From Methanoregula sp. UBA247 (lineage in GTDB: Archaea; Halobacteriota; Methanomicrobia; Methanomicrobiales; Methanospirillaceae): 64,000 nucleotides of DNA. Shown piece after piece: positions 44,369 through 52,256 of the stretch (the first letter of the stretch is position 1; each line of letters starts with the position of its first letter). The translations under genes were made by a program, and so were the position numbers. The DNA lies in assembly GCA_002495055.1 (NCBI GenBank), contig DADR01000041.1, positions 1-64,000 of the forward strand, written 5' to 3'. Below the pieces are notes generated by a model that searched no databases, was not told where the DNA came from, and saw only the letters and a program-made list of their open reading frames with translations.

Positions 44369-44652
44369 CCCCAACATTAACCGATGCCATCCCTAGCAAG
44401 GTCCTTGAAGAACTCGAACGTATGGAGATTGCCATAAGCGACATGGAAGCCCGTGCATTCGTCTTGCAGGCCAACTCACAGGACCTCCGGATTAGGCACG
44501 AGGGTATAATCTCATTGTGGAGAGCTCGGGCAGAGGAGGAGGGTTTAGAGAATCTGGTAGCAGAAAGGCTACGTCAGGATGCCATTGCATGGGTCTTTGA
44601 TCCACTGCCAAGGGGTATCACTGCTGGACACGGCAGAGGTTACCATGATTGA
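44365..44652 (+). CDS. Hypothetical protein downstream of ardC
   Basis: 95 residues, start overlapping the ardC stop by 4 bp. Predicted helical and acidic (LEELERMEIAISDMEARAFV, LWRARAEEEGLENLVAERL). No known family. Its location suggests an antirestriction or operon accessory. Low information. Confidence 0.5.
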   Translation: MTPTLTDAIPSKVLEELERMEIAISDMEARAFVLQANSQDLRIRHEGIISLWRARAEEEGLENLVAERLRQDAIAWVFDPLPRGITAGHGRGYHD

Positions 44653-44775
44653 AGCATCCAAATCCCCCATAACCACCTCTCATTTTTGCTGTTCAACAGC
44701 CTACAACGAAAGAGTAACCCGAAGTAACGTCAGTAAGGGGTGTATGGCAAGACTTTCCAGAATTCAAGAAAAAAA

Positions 44776-45054
44776 TTAGGTTTTTTTATTGACGTAATAC
44801 CAGACTACGCAAAAGACGCATAGTATCAGCATGATCACTTCTGTCATTGATACTGCAGTCTTCACCCACGCGTCACCCGTATCCATTAAGAATGAACCGA
44901 TAGGAACACCAGCCCATCCAAGTATAACAGATCCGTTAGTTACGTTGACCATGTCTCCACCGGTGGTTTTTACTGCGTTGCCACCAAAATAGAGTCCAGC
45001 AATACTTACTGCAATTAGCAGTACAAAAACAACTACTAGTTCTTTCCAGGTCAT
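44776..45054 (-). CDS. Small two-pass membrane protein
   Basis: 92 residues. Two hydrophobic helices (about 5-24 and 66-86) separated by a loop with NVTNGSVILGW and MDTGDAW. The start has the ribosome-binding site AAGGATAAA, which is part of a perfect hairpin (see 45055-45211). Function unknown. Minus strand, convergent with the ardC unit. Confidence 0.6.
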   Translation of the reverse strand: MTWKELVVVFVLLIAVSIAGLYFGGNAVKTTGGDMVNVTNGSVILGWAGVPIGSFLMDTGDAWVKTAVSMTEVIMLILCVFCVVWYYVNKKT

Positions 45055-45211
45055 TTTATCCTTCCGGCAGGAGAATATGCTCGAAATCCCGAACCGGAAG
45101 TTTTATTTGTCCACAACGAGTATTGTAAATTGGTCGTAAACAACCCCGTTGTGGTGTCCGGAGTGGGATCAGAAACCCCCTCCCCGCCTAGCGGCTTTCC
45201 TTAAACCGCTA
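45055..45211 (-). promoter_or_regulatory. Structured leader with three perfect inverted repeats
   Basis: Upstream (on the minus strand) of the 92-residue gene: CTTCCGG/CCGGAAG (45061-45067 and 45094-45100), CCACAACG/CGTTGTGG (45111-45118 and 45147-45154) and TAGCGG/CCGCTA (45189-45194 and 45206-45211). Transcribed on the minus strand, the first hairpin would pair the stretch that contains the ribosome-binding site of the downstream ATG. This may be a translation-controlled leader, or a small structured RNA. Confidence 0.45.
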
Positions 45212-45306
45212 ATTAGTATATCTAAATTCCCCCTTAAAAGCCTTTTTATGTCGAACGCACCTCAGGGAATTGTCGAAATCAAGAAAGGGATCAGATCTGA
45301 GGAGAT

Positions 45307-45525
45307 TTATTCTATTCCTAATTCATCACTGATATTTGGTTTCTTCATCACTTGTATGGCAATATACTCGTAATCTTTCTCGTGCATAATGTGCCACCTG
45401 AATTTATCCCCTTTTTTTATCTCAAACTTCGCAATAATCCAAGCGGGTATTGTTGTTCTAAGAGATGTTCCTGTACTTGTTGCAGGGTTTAATATCGACT
45501 CATCTGCTCTTACATTCTTTGCCAT
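45307..45525 (-). CDS. AbrB/SpoVT-type DNA-binding protein
   Basis: 72 residues. Swapped-hairpin AbrB domain (TSTGTSLRTTIPAWIIAKFEIKKGDKFRWHIM) as in AbrB/MazE regulators. Probably a transcription factor or an antitoxin; no toxin gene is next to it. Its own upstream region has two direct TTTGTTTAC copies and one reversed copy, which suggests self-control (see the operator entry). The start codon ATG (45525) overlaps the first repeat. Confidence 0.8.
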   Translation of the reverse strand: MAKNVRADESILNPATSTGTSLRTTIPAWIIAKFEIKKGDKFRWHIMHEKDYEYIAIQVMKKPNISDELGIE

Positions 45526-45629
45526 TTGTTTACTATTTGTTTACCAATTTATTTATAATTTATTACTTTTTTATTATGAATTAAATACAAATAACAAGTC
45601 AATTTATAGGTTAATAAAAGGTAAACAAA
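45524..45629 (-). promoter_or_regulatory. AbrB-like gene promoter with repeated ATTTGTTTAC sites
   Basis: ATTTGTTTAC occurs at 45524-45533 and 45535-45544, an 11-bp period that puts both copies on the same face of the DNA. The reversed GTAAACAAA is at 45621-45629. The TATA box (AATTTATAAATAAATT on the minus strand, about 45546-45561) is about 25 bp before the start codon, so the repeats cover the transcription start. Likely autoregulation. Confidence 0.5.
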
Positions 45630-45708
45630 AAATTAAGGGTTACTATACCGCCGATAACCAACCCAAGAGAATAAAGAGGACTGGCGATCCTGCCTGTATC
45701 AAACACGA
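45630..45708. other. Short non-coding stretch
   Basis: AT-rich to mixed; no gene seen. It lies between the AbrB-like control region and the SRAP gene stop. Confidence 0.4.
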
Positions 45709-46386
45709 TTATCTAGATTGGAAAGAACCAATAGGATGGATCAACTTTTCATCATCTGCATCCGGACTATTCACTCGTGAGGATACTGGATACGCATCCA
45801 TTTCACCAGACGGGTAAGGGCCGAGGATCCTTTTCATCTCGTCGGATGAAGGAATATCACCATCGAGCCAGCGACTTTCATCCTCTCTTTTAAGTATCGC
45901 AGGCATACGGTCGTGGAGCGGCCTCACGAGTTCGTTTGCATCGGTGGTAATGATTGTATACGTCGGATGTGCCTCATTAAACGCATCGTACCAGACATCA
46001 TAGAGGCCGGCAATTGCAAAGACCGGACCATCTTTCAAATGAATATAATAAGGGATTTTTCGTGTGCCTTCTTTCTTCCATTCATAGAACCCACTCGCAG
46101 GAACAAGGCAGCGTTTACTCCTCAGCAGACCGCAGAACATCGGTTTCTCAGCAAGGGTTTCCGCCTTTGCATTAATCGGTTGCATCGACTTTTTCGGGTC
46201 CTTTACCCAGTGCGGGATGAGGCCCCACTGCATCATGACCAGTTGGTAATGTTCATGCCGGACAATAACCGGACTCATCTGGGATGGAGCAATGTTGAAG
46301 TGGGACCGGATTCCGAGTGTAGGGTCGTAGATACGGAACCGTTTGCCGAGGTCATCAATAACGATGAGAGAATACCGGCCACACAT
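45709..46386 (-). CDS. SRAP/YedK-type protein (HMCES family)
   Basis: 225 residues from ATG 46386, chosen so that the sequence starts MCGRYS and Cys2 becomes the N-terminal catalytic residue. The frame is open four codons farther, but that would hide the Cys. Key residues seen: Cys2, Asn72 (INAKAET), Glu102 (GFYEWKK) and His158 (HDRMPAIL). Family members form a thiazolidine crosslink with abasic sites in single-stranded DNA and so protect it. Probably shields the element during replication or transfer. Confidence 0.93.
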   Translation of the reverse strand: MCGRYSLIVIDDLGKRFRIYDPTLGIRSHFNIAPSQMSPVIVRHEHYQLVMMQWGLIPHWVKDPKKSMQPINAKAETLAEKPMFCGLLRSKRCLVPASGFYEWKKEGTRKIPYYIHLKDGPVFAIAGLYDVWYDAFNEAHPTYTIITTDANELVRPLHDRMPAILKREDESRWLDGDIPSSDEMKRILGPYPSGEMDAYPVSSRVNSPDADDEKLIHPIGSFQSR

Positions 46387-46581
46387 GGTAACTTTCACTC
46401 TTCTTCAGCAATTATCAATGTTGTGCCATGAAAAAATCAAAACACCCCTCTTCTCTTTTATTTTATAGAGACAATACACCCATTGAGATCTGCAAAACAG
46501 AACGTGAATGTGAACGCTTGTGAAAAATAAATCTTAAAAAATCAATTATATTTTTATATTATCATTCAATCATTATTCTTT

Positions 46582-46890
46582 ATGGGAAAGAAAAAACAAG
46601 GTGGGTTTTGGATTTGGGTTAGCCTAGTTTTCCTTATACTTGGTCTTTTATCACTATTCATATCAGAAACGTTTTTTGGAGTTTTGTTTATTGGAATAGG
46701 TATAATACTTTTTATCGCATTTGGTGAAGAACCAGTTAAAAGAAATACCGTTGCTCAAAGACAAGGAATAAACAATGATGATACCCACCACCGAGACCCC
46801 GTTTTACATTATGAAGTAACAAAGGGGCATTTTGGAGATAGCTCAAAACAATCTTTAACCTATTCTGGTAAAAAAACACGATGGAGATAA
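46582..46890 (+). CDS. Small two-helix membrane protein
   Basis: 102 residues. Two transmembrane helices (about 8-28 and 30-47) followed by a polar tail (KRNTVAQRQGINNDDTHHRDPV). Very likely leaderless: a TATA-like TTATATTTTTATATT lies about 25-30 bp before the ATG and there is no ribosome-binding site. Function unknown. Confidence 0.6.
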   Translation: MGKKKQGGFWIWVSLVFLILGLLSLFISETFFGVLFIGIGIILFIAFGEEPVKRNTVAQRQGINNDDTHHRDPVLHYEVTKGHFGDSSKQSLTYSGKKTRWR

Positions 46891-47045
46891 TTGTCTATTC
46901 TCTCTTATTCCTATCACACGTATCCAAAATCCTATTTCAGTCATTTTACTGCCATGTCAACCATATGGGGGTCTGTATTCGATCAATCCACCTTCACGCC
47001 CTCCTTACTACAGCCTCCTTATTGTCGCATTTGTGAAAGGAGATC

Positions 47046-47231
47046 ATGGAATCGTACTGGTGTTGTAAGAAAAATTCTATAACAAACGGGGTTCTGTATG
47101 GAGCAGATCTCCCTCTGGCTTTGACCCCTTGCCTTAAAGGTGAATGCGATCTGTGGAGAAATGGGGAGTGCATTCAAATCCGTAAAGCAGGAAAAGCAGA
47201 TCGCCAACAAGTCTTCATGAAAGGAAACTAG
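47046..47231 (+). CDS. Small Cys-rich protein
   Basis: 61 residues with a very strong ribosome-binding site (AAAGGAGATC directly before the ATG). Five Cys (6, 7, 29, 34, 42) spaced to hold a metal or Fe-S site: WCCKKN, LTPCLKGECDLWRNGECIQI. No family recognised. Too short for most searches to find easily. Confidence 0.6.
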   Translation: MESYWCCKKNSITNGVLYGADLPLALTPCLKGECDLWRNGECIQIRKAGKADRQQVFMKGN

Positions 47232-47275
47232 CCCTTAAGTCATAAGGGGGATCTCCCGTAAAACTCAAATATTGG

Positions 47276-47458
47276 TTACCATCTATTGTTGCATTTTTTA
47301 CAGCGCCAATTAGGATTTCCGGGTTCTATAATACAACCCCCTAATTCAATTTTTCCAGCAGCCCATTCGTATTTCATTTCAAGAGAAGGGAATCCATATT
47401 TTATTGGAATCATATCATCAGTAGAATTACATTTCGGGCATTTTTTTGGTTTTCTCAT
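47276..47458 (-). CDS. Conserved zinc-ribbon protein
   Basis: 60 residues from the ATG at 47458; the frame is open upstream to 47572 but across the promoter of the divergent gene. Cys7-x2-Cys10 and Cys53-x2-Cys56 form a zinc ribbon, with KIELGGCIIEPGNPNW between. This pattern matches a widespread small protein of unknown function in bacteria and archaea. Confidence 0.7.
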   Translation of the reverse strand: MRKPKKCPKCNSTDDMIPIKYGFPSLEMKYEWAAGKIELGGCIIEPGNPNWRCKKCNNRW

Positions 47459-47543
47459 TTTGCCATCATCTACCTTCTTGTTTAAACATCCACAAACATT
47501 CCAATATAATTTTATATCCAGATAAGGAACAGTTGACCTTACG

Positions 47544-47969
47544 ATGAAAAAGCCGACCTTTGATATAGTCATGGTATTCGAAGCTGGTTTTAGTTGGGAA
47601 GAAGCAGAGAAGATTGTACGAGCAAATGCAAAAGAGCATGGTATCGAAGGCGAAGATCTAGAGAAATTATTGGACAGATCAAGAAAGCCAGCAGAAAAAC
47701 TACCGTTTATACGAATTTACGAGGGGGATTTTATTGAGCCTCTTGTTTTTGAAGTTAATGGAATTCCCATGCATATATATCAATATTTAAAGGAGCAAAA
47801 ATTAACTCCAGAGGAGGCAGATGAGGTTTTACATTCCTATTGTGATCGTATGAATTATGAAAAATGGAAGAGAGAGAAAATTTTTCATGAATGGATTGTT
47901 TGGAATTTGTCTGACGAAGATATTGAGGAGAAGATTAAATCCTATTACAATGGCAGTTTTCGACAGTAA
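47544..47969 (+). CDS. Hypothetical helical protein
   Basis: 141 residues, charged and helical (SWEEAEKIVRANAKEHGIEGEDLEKLLDRS). A TATA-like TATAATTTTATATCC lies about 30 bp before the ATG, so a leaderless message is likely. No family recognised. Divergent from the zinc-ribbon gene. The 276 bp after it hold no confident gene. Confidence 0.6.
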   Translation: MKKPTFDIVMVFEAGFSWEEAEKIVRANAKEHGIEGEDLEKLLDRSRKPAEKLPFIRIYEGDFIEPLVFEVNGIPMHIYQYLKEQKLTPEEADEVLHSYCDRMNYEKWKREKIFHEWIVWNLSDEDIEEKIKSYYNGSFRQ

Positions 47970-48245
47970 ATGAATTGCAACTCAATAATTTTACATAAAA
48001 AAAAGCAAGTTTGAATACAATAACCCTTTTTTCATCGAACCGATTTGTCCACAATCCTTCAGCAAACAGGATCGATGAGGCTACCATACAATTTACCCAT
48101 TTCTGGGACTTTTGCCAAAGAAATGGCAATGGCAAGGCTGGGTGATCATCGAACCTCAGAAAGAGACAAAGACCCTGATTTTTGGACATATCCTTCATCC
48201 GGGTGTCAAATTTTCGTGGTGTGCTTTAGATCTTTCTTATTTTAT

Positions 48246-48764
48246 TCATTCGTCCCCGATATCCTCTGCTAATATCTGGTTAATTTCCTCGTCTGTCAAT
48301 GTACGTCCTCTTGAACAATAACCGTATGGTTTACGGGGATTTAGGGTCTTGAGATAATCTGATGAGGTCTGTTTTTGTTTCTCTACCATATCATCTGCTA
48401 TTTTATTTGGATCGACATTCCGTCCATGCAGTCTGAAGTAAACGGTTGTTAACTTCTCCTTATGTACCGCAATCTTAACCCATTCGTCAGACCCAAACAA
48501 TGTATAGTCAAACATAGAACAGGCAATCTCATTTACCGATTGCCACGATATCTTTGTAGGGCAGGGTGTTTTAAATCCGTACTCTACATAAAACTCATTT
48601 TTTGGGACTTGAGAACTAAAGACTCTGGGCTTCTTGTGGCCCCCACACGACATTATCGTTTGAATCCCAGGGTATGAATTGATCGCATTTACTAACTTCC
48701 TTATTCTACGATCTGGGCCGTTTGAACTAATAACCCGTCCTCCACCATTTGTTGAAATTACCAA
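48246..48764 (-). CDS. Hypothetical protein with SCGGH motif
   Basis: 172 residues starting at a TTG (48764) with AAAGG upstream. Features the phage-type motif NSYPGIQTIMSCGGHKKP followed by a beta-strand FYVEYGF, seen in several virus or plasmid proteins of unknown role. The C-terminal half is polar. Not assigned to a function. Confidence 0.6.
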   Translation of the reverse strand: MVISTNGGGRVISSNGPDRRIRKLVNAINSYPGIQTIMSCGGHKKPRVFSSQVPKNEFYVEYGFKTPCPTKISWQSVNEIACSMFDYTLFGSDEWVKIAVHKEKLTTVYFRLHGRNVDPNKIADDMVEKQKQTSSDYLKTLNPRKPYGYCSRGRTLTDEEINQILAEDIGDE

Positions 48765-49529
48765 TCATGCCTTTCTTTGTTGCATGTGTTCACGTAAAAA
48801 ATCCAATGATTTATCTACAGAAAATCCCCTTGTGTTTTTATTGGAACCTCTCTACATCGGTAAGAGGGATTATGCAGGAAATGGGAATAGAGATGTTTTG
48901 AAGTATTTATCACCAGAAGAACCCGTTATTCGACAAATATGATTTTCTTGTGGGTGTTACGCTCACCAGGGCTCCCGCCCCTCGCCGCGTGGGCTCCCCC
49001 GACGGAAGGTGTATTGTTGATATGATGATCGGTCGAGACTGTTCGTTTCCGCTGCACTCCGTTCCGCTCCACCTCGCAGACTCTCCCTTGTTTTCCCGAT
49101 GCTGCCTGTTGGTAGGATGACGCACCCCTTTCGCTCACAGGTTCGCTCTCGGGCTTGCTGCTCTGCACACTCCTCACACCGTGTTCCACAGTGTTCGTCG
49201 CTGCGTACTGTCAAGTGAGCGTGAAAGATCAATGCCGTTCGCCGGGGCAATCCAACTGGATTGACCAAAGGCGGCGTTGATACACCGGCGGGCTGCATGA
49301 TCAGCCCAGATTCCATCGCAATCAAATACGGGCTTATATCATACCAAAATTAGAGATCACAATTTGTCAGTTATGATAGGATTCTGGGTAAAATATTCCA
49401 AACTCGATTTCGGTTTCCCAGAAACCGGACCCCCGGAAAAATTTTCGGCCGAGAAAGTTGCCGGAAGGCAGTCGCCCGACTTTATCCGGAAGAGGAACCT
49501 GCCGTAACAAGTAACACTACAACTGACCC
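48765..49529. other. Gap of 765 bp including a GC-rich foreign-looking patch
   Basis: 48765-48945 shows only weak frames. From about 48950 to 49330 the base composition jumps to clearly GC-rich, unlike the AT-rich flanks, and is open in several minus-strand frames without protein character. It contains perfect short hairpins: CAATCC-AACT-GGATTG (49248-49263) and GGGCTG-CATGAT-CAGCCC (49290-49307). It could be a transferred fragment or a structured RNA. 49330-49529 is low-complexity and empty apart from one 21-bp repeat. Confidence 0.45.
49345..49365. repeat. 21-bp repeat, left copy
   Basis: CAAAATTAGAGATCACAATTT. The same sequence with one change is at 51302-51322, 1,957 bp away in direct orientation. 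They bracket the 80-residue, 57-residue and lipoprotein genes. Confidence 0.6.
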
Positions 49530-49772
49530 GTGATGAACTGCAGGAAGCCCCCTCGTCGTACGAAAATGTTTCCCTTATCAGATGATGAACAACCGAATCC
49601 TCCCGCAACGGTCCTGGTTGCTGAACCTGATGAAGCCCTGGACGACCCGGCAATCACGGACGGTATGAAATCCTCGGATGATTATGTCTCAAGTGCTTTT
49701 CTGAAACTCAATAAAGAAAATCTGTTACGACCTTGGGATGACATTGACCAGAAAGGTGAAAATATACAATAG
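49530..49772 (+). CDS. Doubtful acidic small protein
   Basis: 80 residues starting with GTG, rich in Asp/Glu/Pro, no ribosome-binding site. An inner ATG at 49566 would leave 68 residues. No family. It may be non-coding. Confidence 0.3.
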   Translation: MMNCRKPPRRTKMFPLSDDEQPNPPATVLVAEPDEALDDPAITDGMKSSDDYVSSAFLKLNKENLLRPWDDIDQKGENIQ

Positions 49773-49786
49773 CAAAAAATTACTTT

Positions 49787-49960
49787 TTATGGTTTCTGTA
49801 AAAAATATATCCCTGCAAGGAATACGACTAGAGCAATGAATCCTAAAATGAAAAACGTCGCCGTTCCCGCATAAGGGAAGCTGGATACAAAACATACGAA
49901 GGCAATGACAAATAAAACAATCGCTAGTAGTTTATTCCCAACAAATGATACTAATCCCAT
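49787..49960 (-). CDS. 57-residue two-pass membrane protein
   Basis: Read on the minus strand from ATG 49960 to TAA 49787. Two hydrophobic helices (LLAIVLFVIAFVCFV and FFILGFIALVVFLAGIYF) separated by SSFPYAG. AT-rich TATA-like sequence (TTTTATACTTTAATATAA) directly before the ATG, so it is likely leaderless. No family. The coherent hydrophobic pattern supports it. Confidence 0.6.
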   Translation of the reverse strand: MGLVSFVGNKLLAIVLFVIAFVCFVSSFPYAGTATFFILGFIALVVFLAGIYFLQKP

Positions 49961-50111
49961 AAAATTATATTAAAGTATAAAATATTTATTGATTCGTTCT
50001 GAAATATCAAACTGTAATATCAGAATGAAAGATAATAAAAAAAAAGATACAATTTATCAACAAGCAGGCTTAATTCCAGAATATTAATTATAGTATAAAA
50101 CTAGTTCATTT

Positions 50112-51128
50112 ATGAAAAAATTGGTCATAATACTTCCCATTTTTGTTTTATTATTTGGAATGTTTGCTGGATGTACTGGAACAAGTACAACAGAAACAAT
50201 TACATCAGGAACTAGTACAATTTCTTCCACTTCAGATGATGTAGATCCTATTTTAGGGTCTTGGATTAATAACACAAATTTGGACCCCACTAAATATTTT
50301 TATATAACATTTTCTCAAAGCGGCAATATCATTGGAACGAATAAACAATTCAAAGCGGATATCGGGGATTGGGTTAAAAACCAGGATAATACTTATACAG
50401 TTACCTATTTAGTCAATGGTGAGTCTTCTACCGTTATTTTAATCTACGATAAAAATACCGATACCCTATATGAAAAAGGAGCCCCGGACGAAATTGCATA
50501 TCGTATTGCAAAAACACCAAAAATTACCCAGACTAATCCATCTGTAACCCGAACAAAAGTTGGTGTCACTTCTACATCAACCTTAAACAACTATCAATAT
50601 TGCCGTGACACGTATCCGGGGTCTTCATTTGATCCATCTACTAACAAATGTGTTTACCCAACAACAGTCCCCTCCAAGACTCCTACGCAAATTCTCAATA
50701 GTGAAATCGCAAATGCCAAATTTTGTTTTTTAAACGGGGTTAATGAAGGAATAAGCGTTGGTGGTCCAAGCTCTGGCCCAGTGCCCACATTTGATTCCCC
50801 TTTGGTTCCGGTTGCAGCCCTGCCAGCGTACTCCCTTCAGATGCCAGTCAATCCAGGAAAATATAAGATATTGTTAACAACAACAACTCCGGAATCATCT
50901 GTTGACCTTGAAATATGGTATAATGGGTTTGTACAGAAGGATAAGTTTGGAAATCCATTATACAAATTTCAGAAAATCAAAATTGGCACATCGAATAAAT
51001 ACGCTGACTTAAATTCATTAATCACAATTCCAGATGGTTCTATCGCCGGGAAAATTAATATTTTTCAATCCATTGAACGTCTTGGTCGCAATGATAATTG
51101 CGGAACGTTAATTGTCACAAAAATCTAG
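50112..51128 (+). CDS. Secreted lipoprotein, unknown
   Basis: 338 residues. Lipoprotein signal with Cys21 in AGC, followed by a Thr/Ser-rich linker (about 22-42). A beta-rich domain (GSWINNTNLDPTKYFYITFSQSG, residues about 48-130) is followed by a second Thr-rich linker and a C-terminal beta domain (about 230-338). Probably sits on the outer face of the membrane. It carries no enzyme motif. Not recognised in any family. Confidence 0.7.
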   Translation: MKKLVIILPIFVLLFGMFAGCTGTSTTETITSGTSTISSTSDDVDPILGSWINNTNLDPTKYFYITFSQSGNIIGTNKQFKADIGDWVKNQDNTYTVTYLVNGESSTVILIYDKNTDTLYEKGAPDEIAYRIAKTPKITQTNPSVTRTKVGVTSTSTLNNYQYCRDTYPGSSFDPSTNKCVYPTTVPSKTPTQILNSEIANAKFCFLNGVNEGISVGGPSSGPVPTFDSPLVPVAALPAYSLQMPVNPGKYKILLTTTTPESSVDLEIWYNGFVQKDKFGNPLYKFQKIKIGTSNKYADLNSLITIPDGSIAGKINIFQSIERLGRNDNCGTLIVTKI

Positions 51129-51601
51129 TCTAGAATCTCCATTATCTACACTAATACATCTCAATTTTATTTTTTTTAATATAGAAGAAGAGAATTAATG
51201 ATAATCATAGTATACTACCATGTTTACTCATGACATCGTCTCAGTGGACCAGCTAACAACAGCCCGACTTACATCGCTACCAAACCAAGGTCTAGGTATA
51301 TCAAAATCAGAGATCACAATTTACAAGACGCAAGTGAAAGCACACCTGCTGGCAAGTGTCTCTATAGGTGTCTAGGCAAGGCATTGGAAGCGTTCTATTG
51401 GCAGATTTCGACCTGTTGTGGAAGAGCCCGATATACGAATCCAAATGGGGTTTCAGTAAAAACCAACCTCGGAAAAATTTTGGTTCCTAAAAGTACTAGA
51501 TCGTTATATACTAATGCATCCTTCCGTAAGAGGTTTGAAATGCAAGGTCGAACTTCATGCTTTTCAAAAAAAATGAAAACCAGAAAAAGTTTGAGAAGTC
51601 A
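51129..51601. other. Gap of 473 bp, no gene seen
   Basis: A 73-codon plus-strand frame (51384-51605) has no ribosome-binding site and no protein character. The right copy of the 21-bp repeat (51302-51322) is the only feature. Confidence 0.45.
51302..51322. repeat. 21-bp repeat, right copy
   Basis: CAAAATCAGAGATCACAATTT, 20 of 21 identical to 49345-49365 and in the same orientation. Confidence 0.6.
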
Positions 51602-51877
51602 CTAATCGAGATAGAAAAACCTCTCATGTTCTTTCCCTGTCGTTTCATTGTAATTGGGGCATGTCCACCAGGTGCCTTTTGATTGATAATCTCTGGTCCC
51701 CTTCAGATTTGCCCCACAATTACATTCAAGTTTGCATCCGTTAGGACATTGCCAGGAACCGCGGTAGTAGTTACCGTTGGATCTTGGTTTTATGCTAGCG
51801 TAATGTTCGTGACCACAAATACGGCATTTCAACAATGACGTGTTGGGTTCAATTGATTTCATTGTTCCTTTTGACAT
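51602..51877 (-). CDS. Cys-rich zinc-ribbon-like protein
   Basis: 91 residues from ATG 51877, which has an AAGGAT ribosome-binding site eight bases before; the frame is open to 52003. Seven Cys (18, 21, 44, 48, 52, 54, 73) in patterns such as KCRICGHEH, QCPNGCKLECNCG and WTCPNY, so it probably holds two zinc sites. No family recognised. Last gene before the right end of the element. Confidence 0.6.
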   Translation of the reverse strand: MSKGTMKSIEPNTSLLKCRICGHEHYASIKPRSNGNYYRGSWQCPNGCKLECNCGANLKGTRDYQSKGTWWTCPNYNETTGKEHERFFYLD

Positions 51878-52240
51878 GTGTAAATCCTTACAGGGTTGTG
51901 ACATCCTGAGAATTCCATGCCATGCCGAACCGCGAATTGTAACTACGAGCACCGGTCGTAGTGCCGGATCATCCAGTCTTTCACAACGTGGGGATGATTC
52001 CACGCCACCAGATCTTCTCGATAATCTGATATTAAGCCTCTAAGAGGGGTGTGAAAGTGATCCTCATTTGGAAAAATCTTCTGTGCATCAAGGGGATTTT
52101 CGATTAGTTGAAGAAAAACAGGGCAATAATTATTGGGCGGGTCGACAGGATTGTATCGATAAAACGAGGAAAATCTGCGCGTTTAAAGAAAATCGACGAT
52201 TTTGGTCTTGAAAATGGATGAGATTAAGAACCTCCTGTTC
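51878..52240. other. Non-coding right end of the element with a perfect palindrome
   Basis: 363 bp with no credible gene. It holds the 15-bp palindrome AAAATCG-A-CGATTTT (52189-52203), 38 bp from the attR core. Such a site could bind the integrase or an excision factor. Confidence 0.4.
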
Positions 52241-52256
52241 ATACGCCGAGGGGGAG
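52241..52256. repeat. attR, 16-bp core within the tRNA-Ser gene
   Basis: Exact copy of 24421-24436. Thirteen of its 16 bp lie in the tRNA (52244-52256) and three are flanking. It marks the right border of the element. Confidence 0.88.

Larger units (their letters stand above)
24421..52256. mobile_element. Integrated element of about 27.8 kb in the tRNA-Ser(CGA) gene
   Basis: The borders are an exact 16-bp direct repeat (ATACGCCGAGGGGGAG) at 24421-24436 and 52241-52256. The right copy is the 3' end (T-stem strand, acceptor strand, discriminator) of an intact tRNA-Ser gene; the left copy is only that fragment. A tyrosine integrase gene starts 67 bp inside the left end. The cargo is a PrimPol/AAA+ replication protein, a type I RM operon with SIR2 and HEPN genes, ArdC, a homing endonuclease, AbrB, SRAP and many small hypothetical genes. 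No capsid, terminase, relaxase or VirB4-type gene was seen, so it looks like an integrative plasmid or genomic island rather than a complete virus. Confidence 0.88.

Noticed and set aside
44645..44779. 44-residue frame overlapping the 95-residue gene
   Set aside because: Overlap is suggestive, but the product has no recognisable structure.
45248..45373. 41-residue plus-strand frame (starts MSNAPQG)
   Set aside because: Convergent with the AbrB-like gene and overlapping its end; no ribosome-binding site.
48112..48321. Plus-strand frame with KKWQWQGWVIIEPQKE
   Set aside because: Looks partly protein-like but has no start signal, and it runs into the opposite gene; possibly decayed.
48963..49325. 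120-codon minus-strand frame with several Cys
   Set aside because: It follows the GC-rich patch; three frames are open at once, so the openness is due to composition. No ribosome-binding site.
51384..51605. 73-codon plus-strand frame
   Set aside because: No ribosome-binding site and no family-like pattern.
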